From Acinetobacter zhairuonensis (lineage in GTDB: Bacteria > Pseudomonadota > Gammaproteobacteria > Pseudomonadales > Moraxellaceae), in the NCBI RefSeq assembly GCF_022601715.1, contig NZ_JAKVIM010000002.1:62001-126000 (forward strand): a stretch of DNA of 64,000 bases. The letters are read 5' to 3'. A program made the translations under genes and the position numbers. Below the pieces are notes generated by a model. That model saw only the letters and a program-made list of their open reading frames with translations, was not told the DNA's origin and searched no databases. Below, piece after piece: positions 1-10,849 of this stretch; the first letter of the stretch is position 1; each line of letters begins with the position of its first letter.

Positions 1-444
1 GGCAAACAGCAAGGTGCGACACTTTTAATTGGGGGTGAACGAGCGACGTCTGCTGAACTGGCTCAGGGCGCTTATGTCATGCCAACTGTTTTTACAGACT
101 GTAAAGATGACATGCGGATTGTACAAGATGAAATCTTTGGACCTGTGATGAGCATTTTGGCTTATGACAGCATCGAAGAAGTCATTCAACGTGCGAACAA
201 TACCCTTTATGGTTTAGCGGCTGGAGTTGTCACACAAGATATCTCGCAAGCTCACCGCATTATCCACCAACTTGAAGCGGGTATCTGCTGGATTAACACT
301 TGGGGGGAATCTCCTGCCGAAATGCCAGTTGGGGGTTATAAACAATCTGGTGTAGGGCGTGAAAATGGTATTTCCACACTTGAACATTACACTCGCATTA
401 AATCCGTTCAAGTCGAATTGGGCGAGTATCACAGTATTTTCTGA
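1..444 (+). CDS. betB: Betaine aldehyde dehydrogenase, C-terminal part
   Basis: The reading frame is open from base 1 to the TGA at 442-444, so this is the 3' part of a gene that begins before the window. The product is the C-terminal end of an NAD(P)-dependent aldehyde dehydrogenase, with the family motifs [38 protein letters not shown] and SGVGRENG. The [13 protein letters not shown] end and the choline dehydrogenase gene directly downstream point to BetB, which oxidises betaine aldehyde to glycine betaine. The catalytic Cys and Glu lie in the missing upstream part. The gap to betA is about 100 bases and shows no terminator, so the two are probably one operon. Confidence 0.9.
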   Translation, partial: GKQQGATLLIGGERATSAELAQGAYVMPTVFTDCKDDMRIVQDEIFGPVMSILAYDSIEEVIQRANNTLYGLAAGVVTQDISQAHRIIHQLEAGICWINTWGESPAEMPVGGYKQSGVGRENGISTLEHYTRIKSVQVELGEYHSIF

Positions 445-550
445 GTTCTAAATACTAACCTTCATTCTAAATTTCTCTTTTTTACATCCTCAACTCAACA
501 TGTCGCCACGCTCTATTTGGGCGTGGTACTGCCATAGAACAAGGATCATT

Positions 551-2209
551 ATGCATTCTCAACACTACGATTATATTATTATTGGCGCTGGTTCTGCGGG
601 CAATGTCCTTGCCGCACGCTTAACCGAAGATGCCGATGTCTCTGTTTTATTATTAGAAGCAGGCGGACCTGACTATCGACTCGATTTTCGCACCCAAATG
701 CCTGCTGCACTGGCTTATCCACTGCAAGGGCGACGTTATAACTGGGCGTACTTAACCGATCCAGAACCGCATATGAATAACCGCCGCATGGAATGTGGTC
801 GCGGCAAAGGCTTGGGCGGATCTTCGCTGATTAACGGCATGTGTTATATCCGTGGCAATGCCATGGACTTAGAGCAATGGTCGACGTTTAAAGGTTTGGA
901 AAACTGGAGCTATGCCGACTGTTTGCCTTATTACCGTAAAGCAGAAAGTCGTGACATTGGTGCCAATGATTACCATGGTGATGATGGACCCGTGAGTGTT
1001 GCAACACCTAAAGCCAATAATAATGAACTCTTTCACGCCATGGTAGAAGCTGGCGTGCAAGCAGGTTATCCGCGTACTGATGACTTGAATGGCTATCAGC
1101 AAGAAGGCTTTGGTCCCATGGATCGAACTGTCACGCCCAATGGTCGACGCGCCAGTACAGCGCGCGGATATCTGGATATGGCAAAACAGCGCCCTAATTT
1201 GACCATTATGACGCATGCCACCACCAATAAAATTCTGTTTAGTGGCAAACAAGCAATTGGGGTCGAATATCTTCAAGGCGCAAATCAGCAACAGTTACAT
1301 CAGGTCTATGCCAATAAAGAGGTCTTGCTCTGTGCAGGTGCAATTGCGTCACCGCAAATTTTACAGCGCTCAGGCGTAGGTCAAAGTACCTTCTTAAAAT
1401 CAATGGACATTGATGTGGTTCATGATTTACCTGGTGTCGGGGAAAATTTACAAGACCATCTGGAAATGTACCTGCAATATAAATGTACCCAGCCTGTCTC
1501 GCTCTACCCAGCCTTAAAATGGTATAACCAGCCTGCCATTGGTGCAGAATGGTTATTTAATGGGACTGGAGTGGGTGCCAGTAACCAATTTGAAGCGGGT
1601 GGTTTTATCCGTTCTTCCGATGAATTTGCTTGGCCGAATATTCAATACCATTTCTTACCTGTTGCCATTAACTACAATGGTAGCAATGCAGTCAAAGAAC
1701 ACGGCTTCCAAGCCCACGTGGGTTCAATGCGTTCGCCTTCACGTGGTCGTATCAAGCTGAAATCTAAAGATCCATTTGAACATCCAAGTATTCTGTTTAA
1801 CTACATGTCCACAGAACAAGATTGGCGCGAATTCCGTGATGCCATTCGTATCACACGTGAAATTATGCAACAACCTGCATTAGATCCTTATCGCGGTGAA
1901 GAAATCAGTCCAGGCAAACATCTAAGCAGCGATGTAGAGCTAGATGACTTTGTCCGCAATCATGCTGAAACTGCCTATCACCCTTCTTGTAGTTGTAAAA
2001 TGGGGGAAGATGAAATGGCAGTCGTCGATGGTCAAGGACGTGTGCATGGTCTACAAAGTTTACGTGTGGTCGACGCATCCATTATGCCGCTAATTATTAC
2101 TGGGAATTTAAATGCAACCACCATCATGATGGCAGAGAAAATTGCCGATCAAATTCGTGGACGAGCAGCCTTACCTCGTTCAACAGCAGCATTTTATCAA
2201 GCCATTTAA
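551..2209 (+). CDS. betA: Choline dehydrogenase
   Basis: This is a GMC-family FAD oxidoreductase of 552 residues that oxidises choline to betaine aldehyde at the membrane, feeding electrons to the respiratory chain. It has an N-terminal dinucleotide-binding motif ([10 protein letters not shown]), the first GMC signature around [15 protein letters not shown], the second around [13 protein letters not shown], and the C-terminal active-site block with HPSCSCKMG and GNLNATTIM. An upstream in-frame ATG at 500 would add 17 residues unlike the family. The ATG at 551 follows AAGGA at 541-545 and puts the FAD motif close to the N-terminus as in BetA, so it is chosen. The gene sits directly after betB and ends at a strong terminator. 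Confidence 0.93.
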   Translation: MHSQHYDYIIIGAGSAGNVLAARLTEDADVSVLLLEAGGPDYRLDFRTQMPAALAYPLQGRRYNWAYLTDPEPHMNNRRMECGRGKGLGGSSLINGMCYIRGNAMDLEQWSTFKGLENWSYADCLPYYRKAESRDIGANDYHGDDGPVSVATPKANNNELFHAMVEAGVQAGYPRTDDLNGYQQEGFGPMDRTVTPNGRRASTARGYLDMAKQRPNLTIMTHATTNKILFSGKQAIGVEYLQGANQQQLHQVYANKEVLLCAGAIASPQILQRSGVGQSTFLKSMDIDVVHDLPGVGENLQDHLEMYLQYKCTQPVSLYPALKWYNQPAIGAEWLFNGTGVGASNQFEAGGFIRSSDEFAWPNIQYHFLPVAINYNGSNAVKEHGFQAHVGSMRSPSRGRIKLKSKDPFEHPSILFNYMSTEQDWREFRDAIRITREIMQQPALDPYRGEEISPGKHLSSDVELDDFVRNHAETAYHPSCSCKMGEDEMAVVDGQGRVHGLQSLRVVDASIMPLIITGNLNATTIMMAEKIADQIRGRAALPRSTAAFYQAI

Positions 2210-2243
2210 ACGGCATAACTTTTATTGAACTAATATCATCCAG

Positions 2244-2278
2244 ACCACATTATTTGGCACGAATAATGTGGTTTTTAT
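2244..2278 (+). terminator. Rho-independent terminator after betA
   Basis: An 11-bp perfect stem (2244-2254 with 2262-2272) with a 7-nt loop is followed by a T-rich tail. It closes the betB-betA operon. Confidence 0.85.
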
Positions 2279-2763
2279 TATATCCCTATACTTATTAAGT
2301 ATTACTTCATGATATTTTTTGAATATCGTTTCATTATTTTAAGCTTAGAGCAAGATTACTATTAACATTGAGTAAATATTATACTGTGAATTATATAAAA
2401 TACTGTGCTGGACAGGAATAAATGGACATTTCATCCATTTCAACCAAAAACAACATAACATCAAGACATTGAAATATAATAAAAATTAATAAAACATCAC
2501 TGAAATTTATACATTTTATATCCACATTTATTATAAAAATTACTTAGTCAATCCTTATTTCGTCTAAAATAGCAACCGATCGGAAATGTGTGGTTAAACT
2601 AAAAGGTACATTTTTTCTTATTCTTAAGGATTCATGTATTTCACTCCCTCTCTTCTGAACTTTTAGTTTGCCACCATTTCCATCACCCTCTTTTTATATT
2701 TTTTTGTTGCTCTCTATTCGCTTTAAAGCGATACAAAACACCTGCTCCCAAGGTCAAAATCGC
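2279..2763. other. AT-rich intergenic region upstream of mqo
   Basis: About 480 bases of very AT-rich DNA without a credible gene. It must hold the mqo promoter and leader. A long in-frame extension of mqo into this region (from 2668) reads as low-complexity and has no ribosome binding site. No clear operator or repeat was found. Confidence 0.5.
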
Positions 2764-4398
2764 ATGAAAACTTTTTTAAAATACCTCACGGTATTTGTCG
2801 TACTGCTTTTGCTTGCAGTATTGATTTTTTTATTCCGAACAACTGCGTCTAAAAAAATTCAAACCTCAAATAATGAACCTGTTGTCGATGCCGTTTTAGT
2901 TGGTGGTGGCATTATGAGTGCAACCTTAGGCACTTATCTGACCGAACTAGAACCGAACTGGCAAATCCGCATGTATGAACGCCTAGATCAAGTTGCTCAA
3001 GAAAGCTCGAATGGCTTTAACAATGCAGGAACAGGTCACTCTGGCTTTATGGAAATGAACTATACCTCTGAGAAAGACGGTAAAATGGACATTACCAAAG
3101 CGGTAAAAGTGGCTGAACAGTTCGAAGTTGCAAAACAATTCTGGTCTTATCAAGTCAAACAAGGTGTTTTAGGCGAACCGCGTAGCTTTATTAACCCTGT
3201 TCCACATATTGCTTTTGTCTGGGGCGACAACGTTAAATTCCTAGAAAAACGTTATGCAGCAATGGTTCAAAACCCGATGTTCTACGGCATGAAATTTTCA
3301 GAAAATCCTGCTGAAATTAAACAATGGGCGCCATTGGTTATGAACGGGCGTGATGCTGCGCAAAAAGTTGCAGCAACTCGTATGGATGTTGGTTCAGACG
3401 TGAACTATGGTTCGATTACCACGCAATTGGTTAATCACCTGAACAAGCAATCTAACTTCAAATTAGAAACCTCAACTGAAGTCACTGGCATTAGCCAAAA
3501 TGATGACAAAACTTGGACTGTTTCTTTTAAGAATTTGAAAACAGATGCAACCAGCCATGTGAAAACGCGCTTCGTGTTTATTGGTGCTGGTGGCGCTGCA
3601 ATTAAATTATTGCAGATGACTGATCTTCCTGAATCTAAGCAATATGCAGGTTTCCCTGTGGGTGGCGTGTTCTTAATGACCGATAACCCTAAAGTGACTG
3701 CTGGTCATACTGCAAAAGTGTATGGTCGTGCTGAACTAGGTGCGCCGCCAATGTCTGTTCCTCATATTGATACACGTTATATTGACGGTAAAAAATATGT
3801 GTTGTTTGGACCATTTGCGACCTATTCAAACAAGTTCTTGAAACAAGGTTCTCAGCTTGATTTAATTAAATCGACCACCAAAAACAATGTGTTACCAATG
3901 ACTGCTGTCGGTCTGGAAAATCTGGACTTGGTGAAATATTTGGTCAGTCAGGTCATGATGACGGATGAAGATCGTTTCAATGAACTGAAAAAATACTATC
4001 CTGATGCAAAGCCTGAAGATTGGCGTTTAAACCACGGCGGTCAACGTGTGCAAATCATCAAAAAAGAAGACGGCAAACCAGCCAAACTTCAATTTGGTAC
4101 TGAAATCTTCGCTTCTAAAGATGGTGCTGTAACAGCCCTACTTGGTGCATCACCTGGTGCTTCTACTTCACCCTACATCATGCTGAGTTTGCTTGAAAAA
4201 GCCTTCCCGCAACAAGTACAAGGTGAATGGAATCCAAAATTACATGAAATTGTAAAATCGTACCAACAAGAGTTAAGCACAAATCCTGTGTTACTTGACC
4301 AAGTACGTCAATACACCAGCCAAACTTTAGGACTGAAATATACGCCTATGACGCAAGCAGCCAATGATTCAACAGCTGCTCTAAGCAAAGCGCAATAA
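2764..4398 (+). CDS. mqo: Malate:quinone oxidoreductase
   Basis: This FAD enzyme oxidises malate to oxaloacetate and reduces quinone at the inner membrane, serving the TCA cycle. The Mqo signature [16 protein letters not shown] lies near residue 45, followed by [13 protein letters not shown] and a C-terminal [13 protein letters not shown] flavin block. The protein is 544 residues. Its N-terminus carries a hydrophobic segment (about residues 8-24) ahead of the FAD domain, which looks like a membrane anchor or signal sequence and is absent from the E. coli enzyme. The ATG at 2764 follows AAGGTC at 2750-2755 and is preferred over an in-frame ATG at 2668. It is a single gene with its own terminator. 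Confidence 0.93.
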   Translation: MKTFLKYLTVFVVLLLLAVLIFLFRTTASKKIQTSNNEPVVDAVLVGGGIMSATLGTYLTELEPNWQIRMYERLDQVAQESSNGFNNAGTGHSGFMEMNYTSEKDGKMDITKAVKVAEQFEVAKQFWSYQVKQGVLGEPRSFINPVPHIAFVWGDNVKFLEKRYAAMVQNPMFYGMKFSENPAEIKQWAPLVMNGRDAAQKVAATRMDVGSDVNYGSITTQLVNHLNKQSNFKLETSTEVTGISQNDDKTWTVSFKNLKTDATSHVKTRFVFIGAGGAAIKLLQMTDLPESKQYAGFPVGGVFLMTDNPKVTAGHTAKVYGRAELGAPPMSVPHIDTRYIDGKKYVLFGPFATYSNKFLKQGSQLDLIKSTTKNNVLPMTAVGLENLDLVKYLVSQVMMTDEDRFNELKKYYPDAKPEDWRLNHGGQRVQIIKKEDGKPAKLQFGTEIFASKDGAVTALLGASPGASTSPYIMLSLLEKAFPQQVQGEWNPKLHEIVKSYQQELSTNPVLLDQVRQYTSQTLGLKYTPMTQAANDSTAALSKAQ

Positions 4399-4411
4399 TT
4401 CCGTCTGTATC

Positions 4412-4445
4412 AAAAGGATGAACTACGGTTCATCCTTTTGTTTTT
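4412..4445 (+). terminator. Terminator after mqo
   Basis: A perfect 12-bp stem (4412-4423 with 4428-4439) closed by a TACG tetraloop is followed by GTTTTT. The flanking A run on the left would also let it act on the minus strand. Confidence 0.88.
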
Positions 4446-4466
4446 CATATTATTCCAATATTTTTT

Positions 4467-5741
4467 ATGCCATTTATCCCCTCTGAAGCATTTATCGCTT
4501 TTCGTTGTCGTGATTTCTCTTTGCTCAGTCTCAATCAACTTTGTTTGGTAGTTGCTGTAGTCATGCAGGAAGTCGCAATTGGTTTTGCACTTTATCAAAT
4601 GACCCAAGATCCGCTCAGTTTAGGCTTAATTGCCATCGTAGAACTGCTGCCTTTTATTGGCTTGTCATTTTTGGGTGGGCATTGGGCAGATCGATATAAC
4701 CGTCAAAAGCTTCTGCAGTGGAGCTTTAGTTTAAGTAGCAGTATTCCGCTGTTATTGATTGTGGTTTTTTACGTTTTCCAGACCCAACAGATTGAACAAA
4801 ACACTCTGCTCTGCTTGGTTTATTTTCTCATTTTTTGCTTAGGCATTTTGCGGGGAATATACAGCCCTGCGTTTAATTCAATACGCCCTTTTTTAATTGC
4901 TCGGCAAGCGGAAAACAATGCCGCCACTTGGACCACTTCGATCTGGCAATTTGGAGCCATTGCAGCTCCGCTATGTGCTGGATTATTGCTGAGCCATGTT
5001 GGACTTATTGCAACGCTATGTGTCGTCTTTCTGTTTAGTTGCGTAGGCAGCCTTGCTGTTTGGCGACTCAGTCCACGTAGTTTTCCGATCTCGACACACA
5101 GCCAAGTTTTGCAAAGTTTAAAACACGCTATCGAATTTATGCTGCAACAGCGCTTACTGTTCTGGAGCATGTTATTGGATCTATTTACGGCATTATTTTG
5201 TAGTGTCATCGTGCTGCTTCCGATCGTCGCTCACGATGTACTGCATTTAGGCGCTGAAGGCTTAAGCTTACTTAGAGCAGCACCAGCTATCGGCACGGCA
5301 ATCATGATGTGCGTATTACTGCATTTTACGCCAAGCCAAAATGCTTGGCGCAATATGTTACTGGCCAGTATAGGAATCGCAATCGCAACACTTGTATTCG
5401 CCTTATCGACATCACTTTGGCTAAGTATCGCCCTGCTTATGCTCATTGGTGCTTTGGACAGCATCAGTATGGTGATTCGCCAGAACTTATTACAACAACT
5501 TCCTCCTCAAGATTTACATGGCCGTGTTGCTGCCCTCAACGGAATATTGGTCACAACGGGCAATCAGTTTGGTGCATTAAACAGCAGTATGACATCACGT
5601 TATTTTTCCATCACCCCAGCATTACTGATCGGAGGCAGTCTATGTTTAAGTCTGTGTCTTTTCAGCTTTTTTCGTACCCGAGATTTACTAAAAACACCAT
5701 CAAGTTATGAGAAATATACAATACTTACAACAGAAAAATAG
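4467..5741 (+). CDS. EntS-like MFS transporter
   Basis: A 424-residue integral membrane protein of the major facilitator superfamily with about 12 hydrophobic segments. The block LGLIAIVELLPFIGLSFLGG followed by HWADRYNRQKLL matches the MFS-3/EntS group, whose best-known member exports enterobactin. The start ATG at 4467 has no strong ribosome binding site and lies about 20 bases past the mqo terminator, so either a short leader or a later start is possible. It lies two genes upstream of an iron-signalling cassette, which makes a role in siderophore export attractive. That is inference: no siderophore biosynthesis gene is in the window. Confidence 0.8.
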   Translation: MPFIPSEAFIAFRCRDFSLLSLNQLCLVVAVVMQEVAIGFALYQMTQDPLSLGLIAIVELLPFIGLSFLGGHWADRYNRQKLLQWSFSLSSSIPLLLIVVFYVFQTQQIEQNTLLCLVYFLIFCLGILRGIYSPAFNSIRPFLIARQAENNAATWTTSIWQFGAIAAPLCAGLLLSHVGLIATLCVVFLFSCVGSLAVWRLSPRSFPISTHSQVLQSLKHAIEFMLQQRLLFWSMLLDLFTALFCSVIVLLPIVAHDVLHLGAEGLSLLRAAPAIGTAIMMCVLLHFTPSQNAWRNMLLASIGIAIATLVFALSTSLWLSIALLMLIGALDSISMVIRQNLLQQLPPQDLHGRVAALNGILVTTGNQFGALNSSMTSRYFSITPALLIGGSLCLSLCLFSFFRTRDLLKTPSSYEKYTILTTEK

Positions 5742-5806
5742 AAGCTTACACAGAATATGCCTATGCTTATTTCATGCGTAATGAGTTTAGATAAGGATTG
5801 ATTTTT

Positions 5807-6292
5807 ATGGCAAAAACAACCGAATTGACCCATCGACTTTATACGCTGATTTATTTTGTGATCATCTTTGTCATATTGGCGTATTGTGTGCTGAACGCCA
5901 TGTATACAGTAATTATTGGGGGCACTACATTCTATCTCTTTGCCAGTTTTGTACTGGTACTACAGAGTATTTTTGCCTTGCGAACTTCGCTCGATAGTCG
6001 CATTTACGCCAGTCTAGGGCTGGTGCTGCTGATTATTGGATTGTTATATACGCATGGGCTCGATTTTTTAAGTCATCTAAAAGCTGTTGTTCTGATTCCA
6101 GCATTAATCCTAACTCTATTCGGTCTCGACAATTTATATAAACCGCCTACTCGATTGATGCTCCTAAAAATAGGACTGGTGATGGGTCTGCTACTGTTGG
6201 CTTATAGCCAATACTATGAGCTGGTTGAACTGCAAAATTACTATAACTCCCTGCACAATGGTGAAACTTGGCAGCAATTTGGGGCGTTATAA
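5807..6292 (+). CDS. Small integral membrane protein, unknown
   Basis: A 161-residue protein with about five hydrophobic stretches separated by short loops (for example FVIIFVILAYCVLNAMY and LGLVLLIIGLLYTHG). No family motif was recognised. The ATG at 5807 follows AAGGA at 5793-5797 at a good distance. A TTG at 5798 in the same frame would add three residues but overlaps the binding site spacing. It follows the EntS-like gene by about 65 bases and precedes the Fur box region, so it may be the last gene of that transcript. Confidence 0.7.
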   Translation: MAKTTELTHRLYTLIYFVIIFVILAYCVLNAMYTVIIGGTTFYLFASFVLVLQSIFALRTSLDSRIYASLGLVLLIIGLLYTHGLDFLSHLKAVVLIPALILTLFGLDNLYKPPTRLMLLKIGLVMGLLLLAYSQYYELVELQNYYNSLHNGETWQQFGAL

Positions 6293-6385
6293 ATGGTATA
6301 GCTTTATGACTCGATTGTTTTCATCTTGGACATTTTAAATATCTGAATAAGTACAACTAAACCTAGTCCTAGTTAATTTTTTATT

Positions 6386-6404
6386 GATTATGATAATTAT
6401 TATC
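6386..6404 (+). promoter_or_regulatory. Fur box upstream of the sigma factor gene
   Basis: The 19 bases from 6386 match 17 of 19 positions of the classical Fur consensus (gataatgataatcattatc), and the match overlaps a second weaker one ending at 6410. It lies about 70 bases before the ECF sigma start. Iron-loaded Fur would be expected to repress the signalling cassette here. The match is seen; binding is inferred. Confidence 0.8.
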
Positions 6405-6476
6405 ATTACAATTCATCAAAACATTCATATCCTTACACTCTCATAACATGGATGTTTGAAGTGGTTAAGATTACAT

Positions 6477-6986
6477 ATGGATTCAAAGACGCCCAGAAAC
6501 TCGTGGTTCAGTGAGCAATTTCACTTACACCAATCTACCCTGTTATCTTGGTTTAAGCACAAACTACAACATCACCATCAGTCCGAAGATTTAAGTCAGG
6601 AAGTCTTCTATCGGGCTTTAAAAAGCCAATATCAATATGAAAAGATTAAAGAACCGCAAGCATGGTTTATGGGGATTGCGAAACATGTGATGATTGATTA
6701 CTGGCGTCGGCTGCATATTGAACGTCTATATTTAGAAGCATTGGCTCAGCTTCCAGAACAAGTCCACCCTTCCGTAGAACACGAGATGTGTATCCGAGAG
6801 ACTTTATTTCAATTACATGTCGTATTAGATCAATTACCAGCACGCACAGCACAAGTCTTCTTACTTTCTCAGCTCGATGGTCTAACCTATAAAGAAATCA
6901 GTCAAAAAATTAAAATTTCCGAAGCCACAGTAAAAAGGGACATGAAACACGCCTTTTTAGCCTGCCTAAGTCTCTCTTACCCATAA
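6477..6986 (+). CDS. FecI-type ECF sigma factor
   Basis: A 169-residue extracytoplasmic-function sigma factor. Region 2 is visible around SEDLSQEVFYRALKSQ and the following WFMGIAKHVMIDYWRR. Region 4 has the helix-turn-helix LTYKEISQKIKISEATVKRD. It would direct RNA polymerase to the downstream receptor gene when released by the FecR-type partner. The ATG at 6477 is preferred to an in-frame TTG at 6456 because region 2 then begins at the normal distance, but neither has a strong binding site. It is preceded by a Fur box and followed 17 bases later by the FecR-type gene, the standard order for iron cell-surface signalling. Confidence 0.92.
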   Translation: MDSKTPRNSWFSEQFHLHQSTLLSWFKHKLQHHHQSEDLSQEVFYRALKSQYQYEKIKEPQAWFMGIAKHVMIDYWRRLHIERLYLEALAQLPEQVHPSVEHEMCIRETLFQLHVVLDQLPARTAQVFLLSQLDGLTYKEISQKIKISEATVKRDMKHAFLACLSLSYP

Positions 6987-7003
6987 ATAAGCGCAGAGCC
7001 ATC

Positions 7004-7969
7004 ATGCCCCCTTCATTGAAAATCTCAGATGAAATATTAAATACTGCGGCAGACTGGATGGTTCTACTGCACTCCGGAGATATTTCCAATCAAGAACTGC
7101 TTCAATTTGAACAATGGAAAGCCAACCGCTCTGAACATGCTTTAGCCATCCAACATCTGGAACAGTTCACACAAGGTTTGACCCAACTTCCAACACAGAT
7201 ACATCCTCAGACGTTAGTCCACTCAAATCAGAAATTTAAGACTACGGTGAAACGGAATCTGATGCTGAGTTTTTCAGGTCTGGTGCTGTTAGGTAGCACC
7301 TTGAGCCTATTGCCGTGGGAGAAGTGGCAATCCGATCTTCATACCCAAGTCGGGGAAATCAAAAATTTTAATTTAGATGATGGCTCTCAGCTGGTTTTAG
7401 CCAGTGATAGTTATGTCGATATTGAATATACCGCTCATACTCGACGGATCAAACTCATCAAAGGTGAAATATTTATCCGAACGGCGAAGGACGTTCAGCA
7501 TCGCCCCTTTTTGGTAAAAACTCAATCTGGTTTGATTGAGGCACTCGGTACAGAATTTACTGTCCAGCAAGAGAAGCATAAATCTACCCGCGTCGAAGTG
7601 TATCAACATGCTGTGGCAATCCATCCAAATCAAAATGCCCATGCGAAAATTCTTAAACAAGGGCTATCCGCAAGTTTTAATGATCATGCGATTTCATCAG
7701 CCCAACCACTTAAGAATCAGCAACCCAATTGGACTCAGCACCTTTTAGTCGTAGAAAACTGGCCGCTAGACAAAGTCCTGAATGAGCTTTATCGCTATCA
7801 ACATGGTATTTACCATCTGGAAAGTGATTTAAAGAAACTGCCTGTTTCGGGTGTATTTTCACTCAAAAATCCGCATAACAGTATTGAAACACTGGCTTAT
7901 ACCCATGCACTTGAGCTGGAAAATTACGGTCCATATTTACTCAATATCAAAAAAAATCAAAAAAAATGA
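7004..7969 (+). CDS. FecR-type anti-sigma / transmembrane sensor
   Basis: A 321-residue single-pass inner-membrane protein. The cytoplasmic N-terminus (residues 1-80) has the sequence SNQELLQFEQWKANRSEHA typical of FecR anti-sigma domains. One hydrophobic segment follows near residues 85-105 (LMLSFSGLVLLGSTLSLLPW), then the periplasmic FecR domain with GEIKNFNLDDGSQLVL and a C-terminal STN-like part. It receives the signal from the loaded receptor and controls the upstream sigma factor. Stop and start of the neighbours are close, so the two are co-transcribed. Confidence 0.92.
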   Translation: MPPSLKISDEILNTAADWMVLLHSGDISNQELLQFEQWKANRSEHALAIQHLEQFTQGLTQLPTQIHPQTLVHSNQKFKTTVKRNLMLSFSGLVLLGSTLSLLPWEKWQSDLHTQVGEIKNFNLDDGSQLVLASDSYVDIEYTAHTRRIKLIKGEIFIRTAKDVQHRPFLVKTQSGLIEALGTEFTVQQEKHKSTRVEVYQHAVAIHPNQNAHAKILKQGLSASFNDHAISSAQPLKNQQPNWTQHLLVVENWPLDKVLNELYRYQHGIYHLESDLKKLPVSGVFSLKNPHNSIETLAYTHALELENYGPYLLNIKKNQKK

Positions 7970-8006
7970 GCTGTTTTTCTGAGTTATTCGACTAAGAGAG
8001 AAATAG

Positions 8007-10559
8007 ATGCTCATAAGAGAAAAATACATGAAGGATAATCAGGTTAAAAATACCTTGGCGATTGCTATACGTGCAGTCTTATTGGGGATTCCACTGATGG
8101 CGAGTAGCTTCGCAAGCACCGCTGTTTATGCTGTGACGACCTATCCAGTGAATATTACGCAACTCCCTTTAGATGAAGCACTTAAACAACTTGCGATTCA
8201 AACGGGAACCACCATTAGTTATGACGCCAATACCCTATCAAATTTACAGAGTAAAGCCCTTAAAGGGCATTACGCAGTCGATCAGGCTTTGACAACACTA
8301 TTACAGCCACATGCGCTGGTGGCAGTTCAAGTGACCAACGATGGCTATAGCATCCAAGCCAATCCTCAAGCACAAAAAGAAACCCACATTATAAAATTAG
8401 TGACCATACAAACCCAAGCTCGCCCTACCAATGGTTTGAGTCATGCTCAAATGTCTGACGATGCAAATACTGCCCATCTACCAACAATTGCATTGAAAGC
8501 TCAATCCAACACTCTTGCCACTGAAAATTCAGGCACTTATAAGGCTGAGGTAAGCACAGCAGCAACAGGTTTGACCTTAGCTTTAAAACAAACGCCTCAA
8601 TTGGTCAGTGTCATTACTCGTCAACAAATGGACGATCAGCATCTGACACAATTGACCGATGTCGTGACACAGGCTGCGGGTTTAAGCATTAATCAAAGTG
8701 GCAATATTGGTAGTGACAACTCCCCGATTTATGCACGTGGACAAGCTGTAGACAGTTACTTACTAGATGGTGTCAAACTTCTTAGTTCCTATTCCAGTAT
8801 TTTCCAAAGCCAAGATACCGCCCTGTTTGACCGTGTTGAAATTGTCCGCGGAGCAAATGGATTAATGACGGGTGCTGGAACAGCAAGTGCCAGTATTAAT
8901 ATGGTCCGCAAAAAACCACTTCAGGATTTCAAAGCATCCGTCAGTAGCAGTCTGGGTTCATGGGATACTTATCGAGCAGATGTCGATGTCTCTTCTCCAC
9001 TAAATGAGGCAGGAACCGTGCGTGGTCGAGCGGTTCTGGCTTATCAGACGGGAGATTCCTATATTGATCGCTACAGTGAAGATCGTAAAATTGCCTATGG
9101 CGTCATAGAGGCTAACTTAAGCCCAAATACCAAAGCCAGCGTTGGTGCTAGTTACCAACAAATGGATATATCGGGCATCGCACGTGGTGGATTGCCCTCA
9201 TTTTATAGTGATGGAAGCTTAATTGATTGGTCACGCTCAGATTCTGCTGCGGCAAGTTGGACCTATTCCGACCGAACCACAAAAGCCTATTTTGCTGATC
9301 TTGAACACCATTTGAATGAGCATTGGACCATTAAAGGCACGATTTCTCGAACCGAAACCGCTTCAGATGAAGTGGTTGGATATACCTATTCCCGCTCAGG
9401 CATAGATAAAGTTACGGGAGCTGGTGCAATGTTGTATGCAACACGCTGGGATTATAAACCCACTCAAGACTTGTTTAATCTCACCCTAAACGGAAGTTTT
9501 GATCTATTTGATCAAACCCATGACGTATTTTTGGGAACGACCTACACCAAAAGTGAAAATAAACGCCCAACCTATTCAGGATGGAATAATGCCTATACAT
9601 GGGATGGGGATTTAGACAACATATTTACTTGGGATGGCACTACACCTAGTCGCCCTGAAACCATGATTGATGGCTGGTATAGCAATGATGAAACCAGCCA
9701 ATCTGTATTCGGTGCAATTCGCCTTAAACTTGCTGATCCCCTCGCAATTATTTTAGGGACACGTGTCGAAAACTGGGAACGCATTGACGACGACTATTCC
9801 TCATCTGACCAAACGACTACTTATGAGAAACGTCAAGAAAATGGAGAAGTTATTCCCTACTTTGGCATTACCTATGATTTTACTGAGCACTGGACAGGAT
9901 ATGCGAGTTATACCAACATTTTCTCCCCTCAAGACAAGAAAACCAATTCTGGAGGATATATTGAGCCTTTAATCGGAAATAGCACCGAGCTTGGTATTAA
10001 GGCAGACTTTTTTGATCACCAATTGAATTTTGGAGCTGCCATTTATCAAACCCAAGAAGACAATAAAGCCATAGCAATTACCAATGTCTATGCACCTGAT
10101 GGATCTCAAGCCTACCGCACAGAATCTGGTACTGAAAGCCGAGGATTTGAGTTAGAAACTACAGGTAAACTGAACGATAAGTGGTTAATATCCGCCAGTT
10201 TTACACGCAATTTATCGGAAGATAATCAGGGAAATAATCTCAACAGTACTATTCCCAACAATACTGCCAAATTATTTAGCACCTATACTCTGCCTTATCT
10301 AAATGAAGCCTTAACCATTGGTGGCGGTCTGCGATGGCAAAGCGATATTTACTCGGACAATGCTGGACCTGCAAAAGTGAAATTTACTCAGGATAGTTAT
10401 GCTGTCGTGGACTTAATGGCGCGCTATAAAGTGAATGAAAATTTATTGCTGAACTTTAAACTAAATAATCTGTTTAATGAGAAATATCACTTATCCACCA
10501 CCAATAGCTATTATGGCGCACCGACCAATTTGAATGTGGGCGTTCGATATCAATGGTAA
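8007..10559 (+). CDS. TonB-dependent siderophore receptor with STN signalling domain
   Basis: An 850-residue outer-membrane receptor. A signal peptide ends near residue 42 (STAVYA). An STN domain follows (about 48-115, LPLDEALKQLAIQTG), then a TonB-box-like stretch, a plug (QTPQLVSVITRQQMDDQ, RGQAVDSYLLDGV) and a 22-strand barrel ending in the usual aromatic residue. The STN domain and the adjacent sigma/anti-sigma genes make it a signal-transducing importer of the FpvA/FecA type; the plug motifs resemble ferric-siderophore rather than citrate receptors. The start may be 8007 or 8028: both have purine-rich sites, and 8028 gives a more standard signal peptide. The ligand cannot be told from sequence. 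Confidence 0.92.
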   Translation: MLIREKYMKDNQVKNTLAIAIRAVLLGIPLMASSFASTAVYAVTTYPVNITQLPLDEALKQLAIQTGTTISYDANTLSNLQSKALKGHYAVDQALTTLLQPHALVAVQVTNDGYSIQANPQAQKETHIIKLVTIQTQARPTNGLSHAQMSDDANTAHLPTIALKAQSNTLATENSGTYKAEVSTAATGLTLALKQTPQLVSVITRQQMDDQHLTQLTDVVTQAAGLSINQSGNIGSDNSPIYARGQAVDSYLLDGVKLLSSYSSIFQSQDTALFDRVEIVRGANGLMTGAGTASASINMVRKKPLQDFKASVSSSLGSWDTYRADVDVSSPLNEAGTVRGRAVLAYQTGDSYIDRYSEDRKIAYGVIEANLSPNTKASVGASYQQMDISGIARGGLPSFYSDGSLIDWSRSDSAAASWTYSDRTTKAYFADLEHHLNEHWTIKGTISRTETASDEVVGYTYSRSGIDKVTGAGAMLYATRWDYKPTQDLFNLTLNGSFDLFDQTHDVFLGTTYTKSENKRPTYSGWNNAYTWDGDLDNIFTWDGTTPSRPETMIDGWYSNDETSQSVFGAIRLKLADPLAIILGTRVENWERIDDDYSSSDQTTTYEKRQENGEVIPYFGITYDFTEHWTGYASYTNIFSPQDKKTNSGGYIEPLIGNSTELGIKADFFDHQLNFGAAIYQTQEDNKAIAITNVYAPDGSQAYRTESGTESRGFELETTGKLNDKWLISASFTRNLSEDNQGNNLNSTIPNNTAKLFSTYTLPYLNEALTIGGGLRWQSDIYSDNAGPAKVKFTQDSYAVVDLMARYKVNENLLLNFKLNNLFNEKYHLSTTNSYYGAPTNLNVGVRYQW

Positions 10560-10849
10560 GTATTCATCATTTTTAAATTAGATGACTGAATCAAAGTAAA
10601 ATCAAATGCTCTATGGAATAAATTGAGTAAGTCCATTCTGTAGAGCTTTGTAGTATTAATCCGAGCTATTCACTATAACAACTAACCGTGTATTGTTGAC
10701 CATTTCCTTATGTGTGAATACGCCTAAGTTACCCTTAACATTTGTGTAAGAATCTACTCAGTCACCACGTTATATGGATGCATAAGATTCGTACTTTTAA
10801 ATCATTAGACTGTACGCCTTACCTATCACCATGTGCTACAACCATACGA

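Noticed and set aside
2668..2763. N-terminal extension of Mqo
   Set aside because: The added residues lack a binding site at 2668 and are unlike the family; AAGGTC supports the ATG at 2764.
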